Assembly (NCBI RefSeq): GCF_042676065.1
Contig: NZ_JBHTJO010000001.1
Coordinates: 2,542,001-2,606,000, forward strand
Length of the DNA stretch: 64,000 nt
Reading direction: 5' to 3'
Source: Methyloligella solikamskensis
Lineage (GTDB): Bacteria; Pseudomonadota; Alphaproteobacteria; Rhizobiales; Methyloligellaceae
In this document: one piece after another, positions 41,136 through 51,125 of the stretch
How positions within the stretch are numbered: the stretch's first letter is position 1
How the letters are laid out: each line of letters opens with the position of its first letter
The notes under the pieces: model-generated
The model's input: only the letters and a program-made list of their open reading frames with translations
Told to the model about the DNA's origin: nothing
Database searches by the model: none
Translations under genes and position numbers: made by a program

Positions 41136-42503
41136 TTAGCTCTTCGCAGGCGCTGCGAAGGTTTGTTCCGGATAGGCGTTAACGCCCAGCTCTTTAAGGT
41201 CGAGACCTTCCTCTTCGAACTCAGGCGAGACACGCAGCAGCCCCATTGCTTTCAGGAGCAGGCTGACGAGGTAGCCCGGAACGAAGCCCAGCAGGATGGC
41301 GCCGATGAAGGTGCCGCCAAGCTGGCCCAGGAGGTTGATCGGAGGCTGACCGGCCTGCTGGATGTATCCAGCAGCGAAGATGCCCGGCAGAATACCGCCG
41401 ATCATGCCGACCAGACCGTGAACCGACACGGCGCCGACCACGTCGTCGATGCCCATGTTTTCCACGAAGGCAACGAACTTCGGCATGAGCCAAGCACCGG
41501 AGAAGGCCAACACGATCACGAGCGCCGGATGGTACAGGTCGATCCCGCCGGCCACGGTGATGATGCCCGCCAGACCACCGGAGATGGTCAGGAAGGGATC
41601 CGCCTTGGACGACACGTAGGCACCGATCAGACCGGCGGAGAGCGCCAGCGTCACGTTCATTGCCAAGGTCGCCAGGGTCGTGGGACCGCCATAGATGGTC
41701 GTCAGACCGGTGTAATCGGGCAGGAAGATCACGCAGTCGGCCAGGAAGAAGAAGAAGCCGATGAAGATCAGGAACAGCCCGATAAGGGTCAGCGAGATAT
41801 TGTGCGGCAGGATCGGCTGCGGCTTGCCGTCAATGTACTTGCCGATACGCGGCCCGAGATTGATCAGCACGCCAAGCGCGAACATACCGGAGACGCCATG
41901 CACGACGACGGCGCAGCCGAAGTCATGCCAGCCCCACTCGGTGGTCCACCAGCCGTAGTAGTTCCAGCCCCAAGCCGCCGCGACTACCCAGCAGAAGCTG
42001 CCGAGCACGATGGCGAGGATGTAGTAGCCGCCCATCTGAATGCGCTCGATCACCGCGCCCGACAGAATCGAGGCCGTGGTCATGGCAAACAGTGCGAAGA
42101 CCATCCAGAAGACGCCCGTGAGCTCGTCCGACTTGGTCGGGGTGAGCGCTTCGGACCAGGGGTAGGAGCCAACCACCAGGCCATAGGCATCGGACGCGAC
42201 TCCGCTCAAGGAGCCGGGATCCGTCCAGGGTCCGAATAGCGGACCGGTGACCGGAAATAGTGGGAAGGCGTTGTAGACCCAAAAGCCAAAGAAGAAGAAG
42301 GTGATACCGACGATCGGAACCGTCATCAGGTTCTTCAGCATCGTGGCCAAGAAGTTCTTGGACCGTGCCACACCGCCTTCGTAGGCCAAGAAGCCGACGT
42401 GGATGAGAAGCATCAGCACGCCGGTGATGTAGTAATAGGCTTCCGCCGTAAACAGTTTCAGAAATGGTAGGGCCTCTAGGCCCTCAATTGCTTGCTCTTC
42501 CAT
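41136..42503 (-). CDS. amt: Ammonium transporter (Amt family)
   Basis: A 455-residue integral membrane protein with about 11 helices, of the Amt/MEP/Rh family, moving ammonium into the cell. Family signatures are present: GGVARSKNFL early, the WGWHDFGCAVVVHGVSGM region, and SVHGLVGMIGGIL with the pore His. The N-terminal part is longer than in E. coli AmtB and has no obvious cleaved signal. GGAGGG precedes the ATG, and a sigma-54 promoter motif sits 48-64 bases upstream. No glnK is adjacent; instead a 50-residue membrane protein follows. Confidence 0.95.
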   Translation of the reverse strand: MEEQAIEGLEALPFLKLFTAEAYYYITGVLMLLIHVGFLAYEGGVARSKNFLATMLKNLMTVPIVGITFFFFGFWVYNAFPLFPVTGPLFGPWTDPGSLSGVASDAYGLVVGSYPWSEALTPTKSDELTGVFWMVFALFAMTTASILSGAVIERIQMGGYYILAIVLGSFCWVVAAAWGWNYYGWWTTEWGWHDFGCAVVVHGVSGMFALGVLINLGPRIGKYIDGKPQPILPHNISLTLIGLFLIFIGFFFFLADCVIFLPDYTGLTTIYGGPTTLATLAMNVTLALSAGLIGAYVSSKADPFLTISGGLAGIITVAGGIDLYHPALVIVLAFSGAWLMPKFVAFVENMGIDDVVGAVSVHGLVGMIGGILPGIFAAGYIQQAGQPPINLLGQLGGTFIGAILLGFVPGYLVSLLLKAMGLLRVSPEFEEEGLDLKELGVNAYPEQTFAAPAKS

Positions 42504-43128
42504 TCAGAATCCCTCCGTTGAACCCGCAGCAAAAGGCTAACGACCGGTTAAGCAGGTTTCGTGCCAAGAAATAAAAATTCCGCTTAGGAATTTCGCCAGA
42601 GGCCTGAAATCGTTGAAGAAGCGCGCGGAGTCAGGGTGGCAAAGGACCGCCGAGTCCCCTCGGTCCACCATCCGAAATAAGGCGCCTTTGGGGCACACCC
42701 GCCGCCGTATGTCTGTGCAAAGGGAAGAAAATTGCCCAATTAATTAGCAGATCTCTGTCAGCGCGCTTGGAGCCGGGAGCCGACCAATCGGCCGCGGAAT
42801 TTCGGCTTGTCATCGACTTTGCGATCCGGCACGGTCCGTTCCCGTTTGGGGGCAACTTCCAACATAGAGATAAAGCGACCGAGCATCCGTCATCTGAACG
42901 GGGCAGACTGGGAACGCCCCAGGCTGGAGACCCGGTAAGCCAATGCCGAACGCTTTGCCTGTGGGCTGAGCCAGAAAGCGCTTGCAGCTCCGCGCCAAGT
43001 CAGCGGATCACAAGGCAGTGGATCAAACGTTTAAGACTACGGATCAAACGAGACGCTCAACCGGCGACCGCGCGGATGGCACCTGCCCCGGCGGCCAATA
43101 GCCAGATAAGCAGAAGAGCTTTTCGCCC
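42504..43128. other. Intergenic region between amt and asnB, 625 bases
   Basis: Divergent region holding the amt sigma-54 promoter on the minus strand at 42551-42567 and the unidentified promoter of asnB on the plus strand. I see no coding frame with a ribosome site and no clear RNA gene. Confidence 0.55.
42551..42567 (-). promoter_or_regulatory. Sigma-54 (RpoN) promoter of amt
   Basis: The minus strand reads TTGGCACGAAACCTGCT: the -24 GG and the -12 GC are separated by exactly ten bases, and TTGGCACG matches the consensus fully; only the first T of TTGC is replaced by C. The GC lies about 50 bases ahead of the amt ATG. Nitrogen control of amt by RpoN and NtrC is well known, so this fits; NtrC sites were not located. 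Confidence 0.75.
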
Positions 43129-45057
43129 ATGTGTGGAATTGCCGGGATCTTGACCGGAACCAAAGCCTCGTCCGACGACCTTGCCACCGGCGTGCTGGCG
43201 ATGACGGAGGTGCTGCTCCATCGCGGCCCCGATGCGGGCGATCACTGGCTTGACGAGGAGAGCGGTCTGGCGCTTGGCCACCGGCGCCTCTCCATCATCG
43301 ATCTTTCCGAGACTGGCGCCCAGCCCATGACCTCCGGCTCGGGGCGTTACGTCATCGTCTATAACGGCGAGATCTATAATTTCGGCGATCTGCGCGAGAC
43401 GCTCTCCCAAGAGGGCCAGAGCTTCCGGGGCACGTCCGACACGGAAGTGATCCTGGCGGGCTTCGATGCTTGGGGGATCGAGCCGACCCTGAAGAAGCTC
43501 ATCGGCATGTTCGCCTTCGCCGTCTGGGACCGGACCGAGCGGGTGCTGATCCTCTCGCGGGACCGGCTGGGCATCAAACCGCTCTACTGGACCGATACGG
43601 GCAAGGGCATCCTGTTCGCCTCCGAGCTCAAGGCGCTGCGCGCCCACCCAACCTTCCGGGTGGAGATCAATCACGGGGCGCTCGCGGGCTTCCTGCGCCA
43701 GGGTTATATCGCCCAGCCCAAGACGATCTATCGCGGCGTGCAGAAGCTGGCACCCGGCAAGATGCTGATCCTGCGGCCCAAGCAGGAGCCGAAGCTTGAG
43801 AGCTACTGGACCCTCGCCGACGTTGTGGAGGAAGGGCTGGACCAGCCGTTCGAAGGCGACGCCGAGGAAGCGGAAGATGCGCTGGATGCGCTGCTGCGCG
43901 ACGCCGTGGGCCGGCGAATGATCGCCGACGTACCGCTGGGGGCGTTTTTGTCCGGCGGCATCGACAGCTCGCTGGTGACAGCGCTGATGCAGGCCCAGTC
44001 CACGACGCCGGTCAAAACCTTCTCCGTCGGCTTCGGCGAAGACGATTACGACGAGGCGCATCACGCCAAGCAGGTGGCGCAGCATCTCGGCACCGATCAC
44101 ACGGAGCTCTATGTCAGCCCGGAAGAGGCGCTCAACGTGGTGCCGAAGTTGCCGGAGATTTATGACGAGCCGTTCGCCGACGCTTCGCAGATCCCGACCT
44201 ATCTGATTTCCAAGCTGACCCGCCAGTCGGTCACGGTCGCGCTTTCGGGCGACGGGGGCGACGAGCTGTTCGGCGGCTATACGCGCTATCTGGCGGCGGC
44301 ACGGTTCGGACGGCTGCTGTTCGGCCAGCCGGGCGGCTTGCGCAATGTGGAGGCCCGCGTGCTGCGGGCCCTGCCGCCCGCGTCCTGGGATGCGCTTGCG
44401 CGCGCTATCCCGGCGCGCCAGCGGCCGCGCCAGCTCGGCGACAAGATGCACAAGCTGTCCGATGCGCTGACCGGCACGCCGGAGACCTTCTACCGGAACG
44501 TGACGGGGCACTGGGAAGACCCGTCGACCATGGTGATCGGGGCGGCGCAGACGCCGATCCCCTACGATGCGGAGGAGGCACAGGCTTTGGTGCCCGACGC
44601 TGTCGAGCAAATGCAGTATCTCGACATGATGAGCTATCTGCCCGACGACATCCTGACCAAAGTGGACCGGGCCTCAATGGCAGTCTCTTTAGAGGTGCGC
44701 GTGCCCCTGCTCGACCACCGGGTCGTCGCCTTCGCCTGGTCGCTTCCGAAATCCATGAAGATCCGCCGCGGGCGCAGCAAATGGATCCTGCGCCAGCTGC
44801 TGGACCGCTATGTGCCGGCTCACATGGTCGAGCGGCCGAAATCCGGTTTCTCCGTGCCCATCGATAAGTGGCTGCGCGGACCGCTTCGGGATTGGGCGGA
44901 AGCCCTACTGGACGAGAGCCGGTTGAAATCGGAAGGCTTCTTCAAGCCCGAGCCGATCCGCCGGAAATGGCAGCAGCATCTTTCCGGCAAGAAGAACTGG
45001 CAGGCGGAGCTTTGGGACGTTCTGATGTTCCAGGCCTGGCTGGAACGCTGGAAGTAG
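43129..45057 (+). CDS. asnB: Asparagine synthetase, glutamine-hydrolysing
   Basis: A 642-residue enzyme making asparagine from aspartate, glutamine and ATP. The N-terminal glutaminase domain has Cys2 (MCGIAGI), LLHRGPDAG, YNGEIYN and TSDTEV; the synthetase domain has the ATP pyrophosphatase loop LSGGIDSS (about 275-282) and LSGDGGDELFGGY. The length matches the longer AsnB form common in alphaproteobacteria, which can also serve as amidotransferases in surface polysaccharide clusters; nothing of that kind is adjacent. A free-standing gene. Confidence 0.92.
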   Translation: MCGIAGILTGTKASSDDLATGVLAMTEVLLHRGPDAGDHWLDEESGLALGHRRLSIIDLSETGAQPMTSGSGRYVIVYNGEIYNFGDLRETLSQEGQSFRGTSDTEVILAGFDAWGIEPTLKKLIGMFAFAVWDRTERVLILSRDRLGIKPLYWTDTGKGILFASELKALRAHPTFRVEINHGALAGFLRQGYIAQPKTIYRGVQKLAPGKMLILRPKQEPKLESYWTLADVVEEGLDQPFEGDAEEAEDALDALLRDAVGRRMIADVPLGAFLSGGIDSSLVTALMQAQSTTPVKTFSVGFGEDDYDEAHHAKQVAQHLGTDHTELYVSPEEALNVVPKLPEIYDEPFADASQIPTYLISKLTRQSVTVALSGDGGDELFGGYTRYLAAARFGRLLFGQPGGLRNVEARVLRALPPASWDALARAIPARQRPRQLGDKMHKLSDALTGTPETFYRNVTGHWEDPSTMVIGAAQTPIPYDAEEAQALVPDAVEQMQYLDMMSYLPDDILTKVDRASMAVSLEVRVPLLDHRVVAFAWSLPKSMKIRRGRSKWILRQLLDRYVPAHMVERPKSGFSVPIDKWLRGPLRDWAEALLDESRLKSEGFFKPEPIRRKWQQHLSGKKNWQAELWDVLMFQAWLERWK

Positions 45058-45114
45058 CGCGTTTGCGGGATTACGCTCCCGGCTTCACAGATTCGGCTTT
45101 GGGGGCTTTTCCAA

Positions 45115-45573
45115 ATGTCCTACATGATCGCGGCGATTCCGATGCTGCTCTATACGGCAGCGCTCATCTTGGGGCTCACCGGCACGCCGCTCGGCTTTGC
45201 CGATCAGAGCCTGCCTCCCCTCGCCCAATGGATCCTATTCCTGTCGCTCGGCATTCAGAGCCTGTGGGCAGCGTTCGCCCATTCCATGATGCGGCAGCGG
45301 GTGGCCGATTCCATCGGCTGGGACGCAAGCCCGTTCCAGCTCGAGATCGCAGGCGCCAATCTCGGCATCGGGCTCGGCGCCATCGCCGCCTCAATGCTGG
45401 GCGGGCCGGCCGCCTGGGCGATCTTCTTCGTATCCGCCGGCTTTCTGTGGAGTGCGGCGGCGACCCATCTGAAGGACATGTTCTCGGAGGCGAACTTCGC
45501 CATCAACAATGCGGGCCCCATCTTCTGGTGGGATCTGCTGACGCCGCTGACCCTGCTGATCGCAATTTGGTGA
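45115..45573 (+). CDS. Small integral membrane protein (DUF6790-like)
   Basis: A 152-residue hydrophobic protein with four predicted helices (AAIPMLLYTAALILGL, WILFLSLGIQSLWAAFAH, GANLGIGLGAIAASML, AAWAIFFVSAGFLWSA) and a conserved-looking FAINNAGPIFWWD segment before the last hydrophobic stretch. It resembles the uncharacterised DUF6790 family, a recognition I hold loosely. Function unknown. It stands 57 bases behind asnB and converges on the next gene. Confidence 0.7.
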   Translation: MSYMIAAIPMLLYTAALILGLTGTPLGFADQSLPPLAQWILFLSLGIQSLWAAFAHSMMRQRVADSIGWDASPFQLEIAGANLGIGLGAIAASMLGGPAAWAIFFVSAGFLWSAAATHLKDMFSEANFAINNAGPIFWWDLLTPLTLLIAIW

Positions 45574-45609
45574 TGGGTGACCGGGTAATCGGCGGCGCTC
45601 GCGCCTAAC

Positions 45610-47901
45610 CTAGTTCACGCTCATCTCGGCCTGGAACTGCTTGGCCTCCTTCAAGGCCTGGGTGGCGTCCTTCAGCATCAAGGCCGCCCCGCCCGCGGCG
45701 AAGGCATCGCGGGTCTCGTCCAGCATCTCGATCCCGTCTTCCAGGTTCTTGCCGCCATCCTTGTTGAGGGCGGCAAGGGTCACCAGAGAATCGCCGAGCT
45801 GTAGTTCGATAGGCAGGCGATCGGCCACGCTCGCATTGCGCTCAATGAGCTTGTCGCGGGCGTCACGGAGCATCTCGACGGACTCTTCGAGCTGCCCGGC
45901 ATTCTTCTTCAGGCGGCCGACCTCCCGGAGCGCGGAGCCTTTCGAATAGGCGTTCTGGTTGGCGAGGATCGGATTGTCGATACCGTCCGTCTTCTCCGCC
46001 GCATCGTCTGCGCAGGCCAGCGCGGCCACGGCCAGGGCCACATCGTCTTTCGCATGGGCCGCCGTCCGAAGTGCGCTGGAGGAGAGCGACTTGGCGTTCA
46101 TCCAGCTGAACGCGTTGCCGAGCTGCTCGTACAAGGTTGCGGCGGCCTCGCAGCGGTCGGAGGCCTTTTCCAGGGTCTCGACCTTTTCAGACAGCGCATC
46201 GCCGTCGGCCGCCATGGCGCGGCCCTCGCCCAGATAGGACAAGCATTCGACGAAGGTGGTCTGGGCCTTTACCGGGATCTGATCGGCGCCCGCCTCTTTC
46301 GCGAAGCTGTCGGCCGCGGCGAGCGCTTTCTCGGCGGAGGATTCACCGCCTGCGATCACCGCATGGAGCCCATAGAGGATGGCGATCTGCGGCGCGATGC
46401 CGGCCAGCTCCTCGGTCCGCTGATGCTCCCGCAGAATGGGAACGACGGGCTCCAGGGTCTCGGCGCTCGCATAGAGGGCGCGGGCGTCGTAGCTGTCCCG
46501 CCAGCGGTTGTTGTAGGCGACGGAGAGCAGCGTGCGCACACGCACGACCTCACGGGGCGCCGTCTCGGCATCCAGCAGGTTCAGCGCCTGGCCGAAATCG
46601 GTGATCGCCGCGTCCAGATGCTTGGAGACCTCATCGCCTGAGGACAGGGACGCCAAGCTCAGCTCGATGCTGCCGAGATAGCTCTTGATGCGCGCGACGG
46701 AGAGCGGGTCTTCCGGCGCGTCCTTCTGCTCCATGAGCGAGTTGAAGAGCCGGTCGGCGCGCTTGAAATGATCCCGCGCGTCTTCTGCGCGGTCCAGCTT
46801 CGCGGTCAGATGACCGTCCAGCTTCTGCAGATTGCCGGCGAAATAGAGGAACTCGTTCTCGCTGATCTCGCCCAGCCCGTAGAGCTGCTCAATCAAGGCG
46901 AAAAGCTCGTTCGACGTCTGGAGCAGGCTCTCCACGGTCTCCGGCGGCAGGGGCACCCCCTGAACGGCCAGCGTCTCGAAATAATCGGCCATCATCTCGG
47001 CCACGAGCAGAACCTGTCCGGACGGCCAGCTCTCCGGGTTGGAGTCGTCCCCGAACAGCTCCTCGACGATGGCGATACCCTCATCGTTCTTGCTGTCGGC
47101 CACAAGCGCCGCGCCGATCTGGAGATAGGCCGTCTCGATCTTCTCCCGGATACGCTCGCGGCTCTTGGCATCGAGGGCATCGGGAAGATCGCCGCGCAAA
47201 CTCTTCAGGCGGTCCATCCAGGCGAGCATGGCCTCGCGCTGCTCGGGCGTGAGATATTTGCCGCGCTGGTTCCAGGCCTTGTAACCGGCGCCCGCCACGA
47301 CACCGGCGAGCGTCGCGCCGAGCCGGTCGGAGAACTCGCTTGGGATGCGCAAGGGATAGACCTCGGGCTGTGCCTGGCCGCCCCCTTCCGCCGGCTGGCG
47401 AGTCAGGATGCGAAGCTCGATCTGCTTCTCCGTCGGCACCGCCCGGCCCCAGATCAGAAGCTCGGCGTTCTGCGCCTCCAGCCAGGTGCGCCCCTCATTC
47501 GTAGCGTTGGCGATGTTCTGGGAGAGCCGCCCTTCGGCCGGAAGGGTCAGAGTCTTGGGGTAGAGATCAACCTCGACCGCCGCCTCGCCCGTCGCCGTCA
47601 TGGGAAGCTGCTGCTCCAGGGCGGTACGGACACGCAAGGTGTATTCGCCGTCGGGATCGTTATCGAGCCGCGCCACCAGGATGCCGAGCCGGTCCTCGCT
47701 GAAGGGCTCAGGCATATCCGTCGGCAGGAACTCGTAGATATAACGGCCGACATCCCAGCCGCCGTAAATCACGCCGGTCACCAGCATGGAGACGATGGCC
47801 CAAATGGCTGGAATCACGATGAGATTTGAGAAGCCGCGCTGCTCGGACCACCAGTCCTTGGCCCGGCTGCCCGCGTTCTTCAAGGGGTTGGTGCCCTTCA
47901 T
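45610..47901 (-). CDS. Large membrane-anchored helical (TPR-like) protein of unknown function
   Basis: A 763-residue protein. One membrane helix near the N-terminus (NLIVIPAIWAIVSMLVTGVIYGG, about 26-48) is followed by a domain of about 150 residues in which LGILVARLDNDPDGEY and NAELLIWGRA occur, a pattern seen in proteins that sum ligand or enzyme scores ahead of helical repeats. The remaining 550 residues are alpha-helical, acidic and tetratricopeptide-like. ATG 47901 has GGGAGGG ahead; the frame stays open to 48228 but that part is not protein-like. It is divergent from the multiheme cytochrome gene. I do not recognise the family. Confidence 0.7.
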   Translation of the reverse strand: MKGTNPLKNAGSRAKDWWSEQRGFSNLIVIPAIWAIVSMLVTGVIYGGWDVGRYIYEFLPTDMPEPFSEDRLGILVARLDNDPDGEYTLRVRTALEQQLPMTATGEAAVEVDLYPKTLTLPAEGRLSQNIANATNEGRTWLEAQNAELLIWGRAVPTEKQIELRILTRQPAEGGGQAQPEVYPLRIPSEFSDRLGATLAGVVAGAGYKAWNQRGKYLTPEQREAMLAWMDRLKSLRGDLPDALDAKSRERIREKIETAYLQIGAALVADSKNDEGIAIVEELFGDDSNPESWPSGQVLLVAEMMADYFETLAVQGVPLPPETVESLLQTSNELFALIEQLYGLGEISENEFLYFAGNLQKLDGHLTAKLDRAEDARDHFKRADRLFNSLMEQKDAPEDPLSVARIKSYLGSIELSLASLSSGDEVSKHLDAAITDFGQALNLLDAETAPREVVRVRTLLSVAYNNRWRDSYDARALYASAETLEPVVPILREHQRTEELAGIAPQIAILYGLHAVIAGGESSAEKALAAADSFAKEAGADQIPVKAQTTFVECLSYLGEGRAMAADGDALSEKVETLEKASDRCEAAATLYEQLGNAFSWMNAKSLSSSALRTAAHAKDDVALAVAALACADDAAEKTDGIDNPILANQNAYSKGSALREVGRLKKNAGQLEESVEMLRDARDKLIERNASVADRLPIELQLGDSLVTLAALNKDGGKNLEDGIEMLDETRDAFAAGGAALMLKDATQALKEAKQFQAEMSVN

Positions 47902-48094
47902 AATCCCTCCCACCGGCCCTACGCTCGTCATTGAAATTACTGGAGGTTGGAGGTTTGGACAATCGGCTGCCGCCCTCTCGCATGCAGTTTCCGCGTTTTC
48001 TATAAAAATGAAAACGCTGGCGGGCGTGCAGAGCTTGGGTAAACTCCCCCTGCGGTAGGGTGGAAAAGGTTTTGTTGGGACGGGCGCATCTGTG

Positions 48095-51000
48095 ATGGAT
48101 GGCGAAACGGATGAGTGCGCGCCGCGGCGTTCGGCTAAGAAGCCCTCACTTTTTCGATGGATTTGGCCATCGGCGCTGCTCGCCGTTCCGCTGGCCTTTG
48201 CCGCATACGCGGTTCCGCTCGCCAGCACGCCCGCCCCTTCTTCCGCCCAGCTTCCCGCTTATTGCGCAGACGCCAAGCAGCCCGACCTCCCGCTGCCCAG
48301 CCAGACGGAGCCTGAGACCTATCAGCGGAAGCTGTTCACGTTCCTGAACGACCGAGCTTACGAAAAGCTCGGCTGGTGCGTCGACAAATCCATGGACGAC
48401 AATCTCGTCCGGGACACCGGCCCTTACGTGAACAACGTCTATTTCGGCACTCATCCGGCGGTGCGGGTCTATTACTCGCCGAAGATGATGCAGTGGCTGC
48501 TCGGCGACCGGGACGGCCCGCCGGAGGACGGCGCCTTCATCGTCAAGGAGATGTTCGAACCGCCGGCCGCCCGCTACGAGGGGATGGACGAAACTCAAGT
48601 CGTCGAGAAGCTGAAATCCTGGACCATCATGGTGCGGGATTCGGCGGGCGCTCATGACGGGTGGTACTGGTCCAACCCGCGGAAGGGTGAGAGCAGCCCC
48701 CACGCCCACGAATACCCGTTCAAGTACCGGGAATCCGGCTTCGGTCAATATTGCCTGCGCTGCCATGCGTCGGCGGCGGATTACGGCACCTTCTCAAGCC
48801 TCAGAAACATCAAGGGCTTTCCCGGCGACCCCTTGCGCTTCCGGGTGGACGATTCTTGGCGGGATCATCATGCGTCTGCGAAGCCCTGGCAGCCGCATAT
48901 GGAAGCCGAGGAAGAGACGGAAGAGATTGACGACACCGAGGTCGAGCCGGCCTATCGGCATCTGCCCGATCCGAGCGACAAGGATGCGATCGCCGAGCAC
49001 CATCCCGGGTTCGAGCCCGCGACGCCAGACCCCGCTTTTCTGAAAGCCTATCCGCAAGTCGAAGATCCGGGCTTCGAGGATGTGCAGCGCTTCCCATCCG
49101 AGACCCACGACCGGGTGGTGGCGCATCCCGGAAGCGACGGTCCGGGTTTCGTGAGTTCGGACCAGTGCATGGGTTGCCATGGCGGCATCAACGGCAACCA
49201 GGGCACGGCGGCGGGCCCAGTCATGTTCTTCCAGACGGGCCCCAAGTATGGCGAGGGCTACAACGTCTCCCCTTACGGCGAATGGCGCTGGTCGCCCATG
49301 GGGCTCGCTGGGCGCGACCCGATCTTTCACGCCCAGCTCGACAGCGAGATCGCGATGCTGACGGAAGAGTTCGGCAAAGATGGCGAGGCGCCCGAAGAGC
49401 ATATCGCGCATCTGCAGAACCTCTGCTTCAGCTGCCACGGCGCCATGGGGCAGCGGCAGTTGAAGGAGGATGCGCCGAAGCACGGCCTCGATCCGCTGTT
49501 CAAGCGCGACTACCTTTTCCTCACCTCGAAGGATACCGATAACCCTTATTCCAAATACGGCGCCCTGGCCCGGGACGGGATCAGCTGCGGGACCTGTCAT
49601 CGCGCGAAGCGGAGCGAGGTGGTCGAGGGCATGTCGGAGTTGAAGAGCTACCTCACCCACAACACCACTGGCCGGTTCGAGACCGGCGCGCCGGACGAGA
49701 TCTACGGGCCGTTCAAGGACGACGAGATCGTCACGCTGCCTATGAAGAACGCACTCGGCATCACGCCCAAGCATGACGGCTACATCCAAAGCTCACGGCT
49801 TTGCGGGTCCTGCCACCACGTCACCCTGCCCAATGTGGACATGCCGCTGGACAAGCACCGCGCCGACGATCTCGACGTCGGCGTGCCGGCGGAAATGTTC
49901 AAAGATTTCAAGCACTCCATCGAGCAAGCGACCTATCTGGAGTGGCTGAACAGCGGCTATCAGAACGAGTACCCCTCCGCCAATCCGACACCGGAGAAGG
50001 CTCAAAGCTGCCAGGGCTGCCATATGCCGAGCCATTTCAAATCGGCGGACGGCACCGTGGACGTGCCCCAGATCAAGACGCGCATCGCGGCCATTCAGGA
50101 CGAGACCTATCCGGAAGCGGAGCATATGCCGCCGGTGGAGGAGATCCGCGTGCGCTTCCGGGAGGAAGGCTTCAAGCGCCACCGGCTCCAGGGGCTGAAC
50201 GGCATCCTCATGGAGATCTTCCGGCAGAACAACGATGTGCTGGGCGTGCGGACCAAGGACTATATGACCGGGGCCGACGGGCTGAAGCTGGCGCTGGAAG
50301 AGGTCGCGGCGCAAGCGCGGGAGCGGACCGCCGATCTCGACGTCACGACTAGGCTCGGCGAAGACGGCAAGCTGATCGCAGAGGTGGAGGTGGTGAACAA
50401 GACGGGCCACCGTTTCCCAACCGGGGTGGGGCTACGGCGTGCCTTCCTTGAGCTGTTGGTGATCGACGGGAGCGAGGGCCGGGAGCGGGTCATCTGGGGC
50501 TCCGGCCGCACCAACGCGGTCGGCGTGCTGGTGGACGAGAACGGCGAAGTGCTCCCCACCGAGTTCTTTGAAGAGGACGAGACGGGCGCGCCGCGCTACC
50601 AGCACCATCACGAGGTGATCGATTCCCAGGATCAGGTGCAGGTCTATGAGGAGCTGCTGCAGAACGCGGCAGGCGACTTCACCACGAGCTTCGTGCACCG
50701 GGCGGACCACGTGAAGGACAACCGGCTTCTGCCCTTCGGCTGGCAGGAGAAGGGGCCCCTCCCCGAACAGTATTCGGAGCTGAAGGATTTCATCCACGCG
50801 ACCCATCCGGGCAAGGATGCGGTCCGGGACGAGGACTATCGCAGTGGCAAGGGTCTCGACCGGGTGCGCTACGAGATTGAACTGCCGGAGGGTGTCGACG
50901 CGGACGATCTGACGGTTCGCGCGACCCTCTACTACCAGTCCGTTCCGCCTCATTGGCTGAAGGAGCGGTTCGAGACGGCACCTGATATGCCGGCCACAAA

Positions 51001-51103
51001 GCGGCTCTACTACATGGCGAGCCGGCTGAAGCTGGACGGCACGCCCATGGAGAATTGGAAGTTCAAGCTGAGGTCGAAAGAGGCCAAGGTTTCAAAGGAC
51101 TAG
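48095..51103 (+). CDS. Six-heme c-type cytochrome with a P460-like N-terminal domain
   Basis: A 1002-residue exported protein with an N-terminal membrane or signal helix (about 21-45). Residues 55-235 resemble cytochrome P460-type domains (GAFIVKEMF, SWTIMVRDS, GWYWSNP, closing with heme site CLRCH at 220). Further C-x-x-C-H sites are at 358, 444, 498, 570 and 639. The C-terminal part (about 740-1000) is a beta-sandwich containing NKTGHRFPTG, a motif frequent at the end of multiheme cytochromes. A linker around 270-295 is rich in Glu and Asp. Cytochrome P460 enzymes oxidise hydroxylamine in other bacteria; activity here is not shown. ATG 48095 is adjacent to GTG 48092. Confidence 0.8.
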   Translation: MDGETDECAPRRSAKKPSLFRWIWPSALLAVPLAFAAYAVPLASTPAPSSAQLPAYCADAKQPDLPLPSQTEPETYQRKLFTFLNDRAYEKLGWCVDKSMDDNLVRDTGPYVNNVYFGTHPAVRVYYSPKMMQWLLGDRDGPPEDGAFIVKEMFEPPAARYEGMDETQVVEKLKSWTIMVRDSAGAHDGWYWSNPRKGESSPHAHEYPFKYRESGFGQYCLRCHASAADYGTFSSLRNIKGFPGDPLRFRVDDSWRDHHASAKPWQPHMEAEEETEEIDDTEVEPAYRHLPDPSDKDAIAEHHPGFEPATPDPAFLKAYPQVEDPGFEDVQRFPSETHDRVVAHPGSDGPGFVSSDQCMGCHGGINGNQGTAAGPVMFFQTGPKYGEGYNVSPYGEWRWSPMGLAGRDPIFHAQLDSEIAMLTEEFGKDGEAPEEHIAHLQNLCFSCHGAMGQRQLKEDAPKHGLDPLFKRDYLFLTSKDTDNPYSKYGALARDGISCGTCHRAKRSEVVEGMSELKSYLTHNTTGRFETGAPDEIYGPFKDDEIVTLPMKNALGITPKHDGYIQSSRLCGSCHHVTLPNVDMPLDKHRADDLDVGVPAEMFKDFKHSIEQATYLEWLNSGYQNEYPSANPTPEKAQSCQGCHMPSHFKSADGTVDVPQIKTRIAAIQDETYPEAEHMPPVEEIRVRFREEGFKRHRLQGLNGILMEIFRQNNDVLGVRTKDYMTGADGLKLALEEVAAQARERTADLDVTTRLGEDGKLIAEVEVVNKTGHRFPTGVGLRRAFLELLVIDGSEGRERVIWGSGRTNAVGVLVDENGEVLPTEFFEEDETGAPRYQHHHEVIDSQDQVQVYEELLQNAAGDFTTSFVHRADHVKDNRLLPFGWQEKGPLPEQYSELKDFIHATHPGKDAVRDEDYRSGKGLDRVRYEIELPEGVDADDLTVRATLYYQSVPPHWLKERFETAPDMPATKRLYYMASRLKLDGTPMENWKFKLRSKEAKVSKD

Positions 51104-51125
51104 CCTTGCCTCGACCGCTTTTGAT

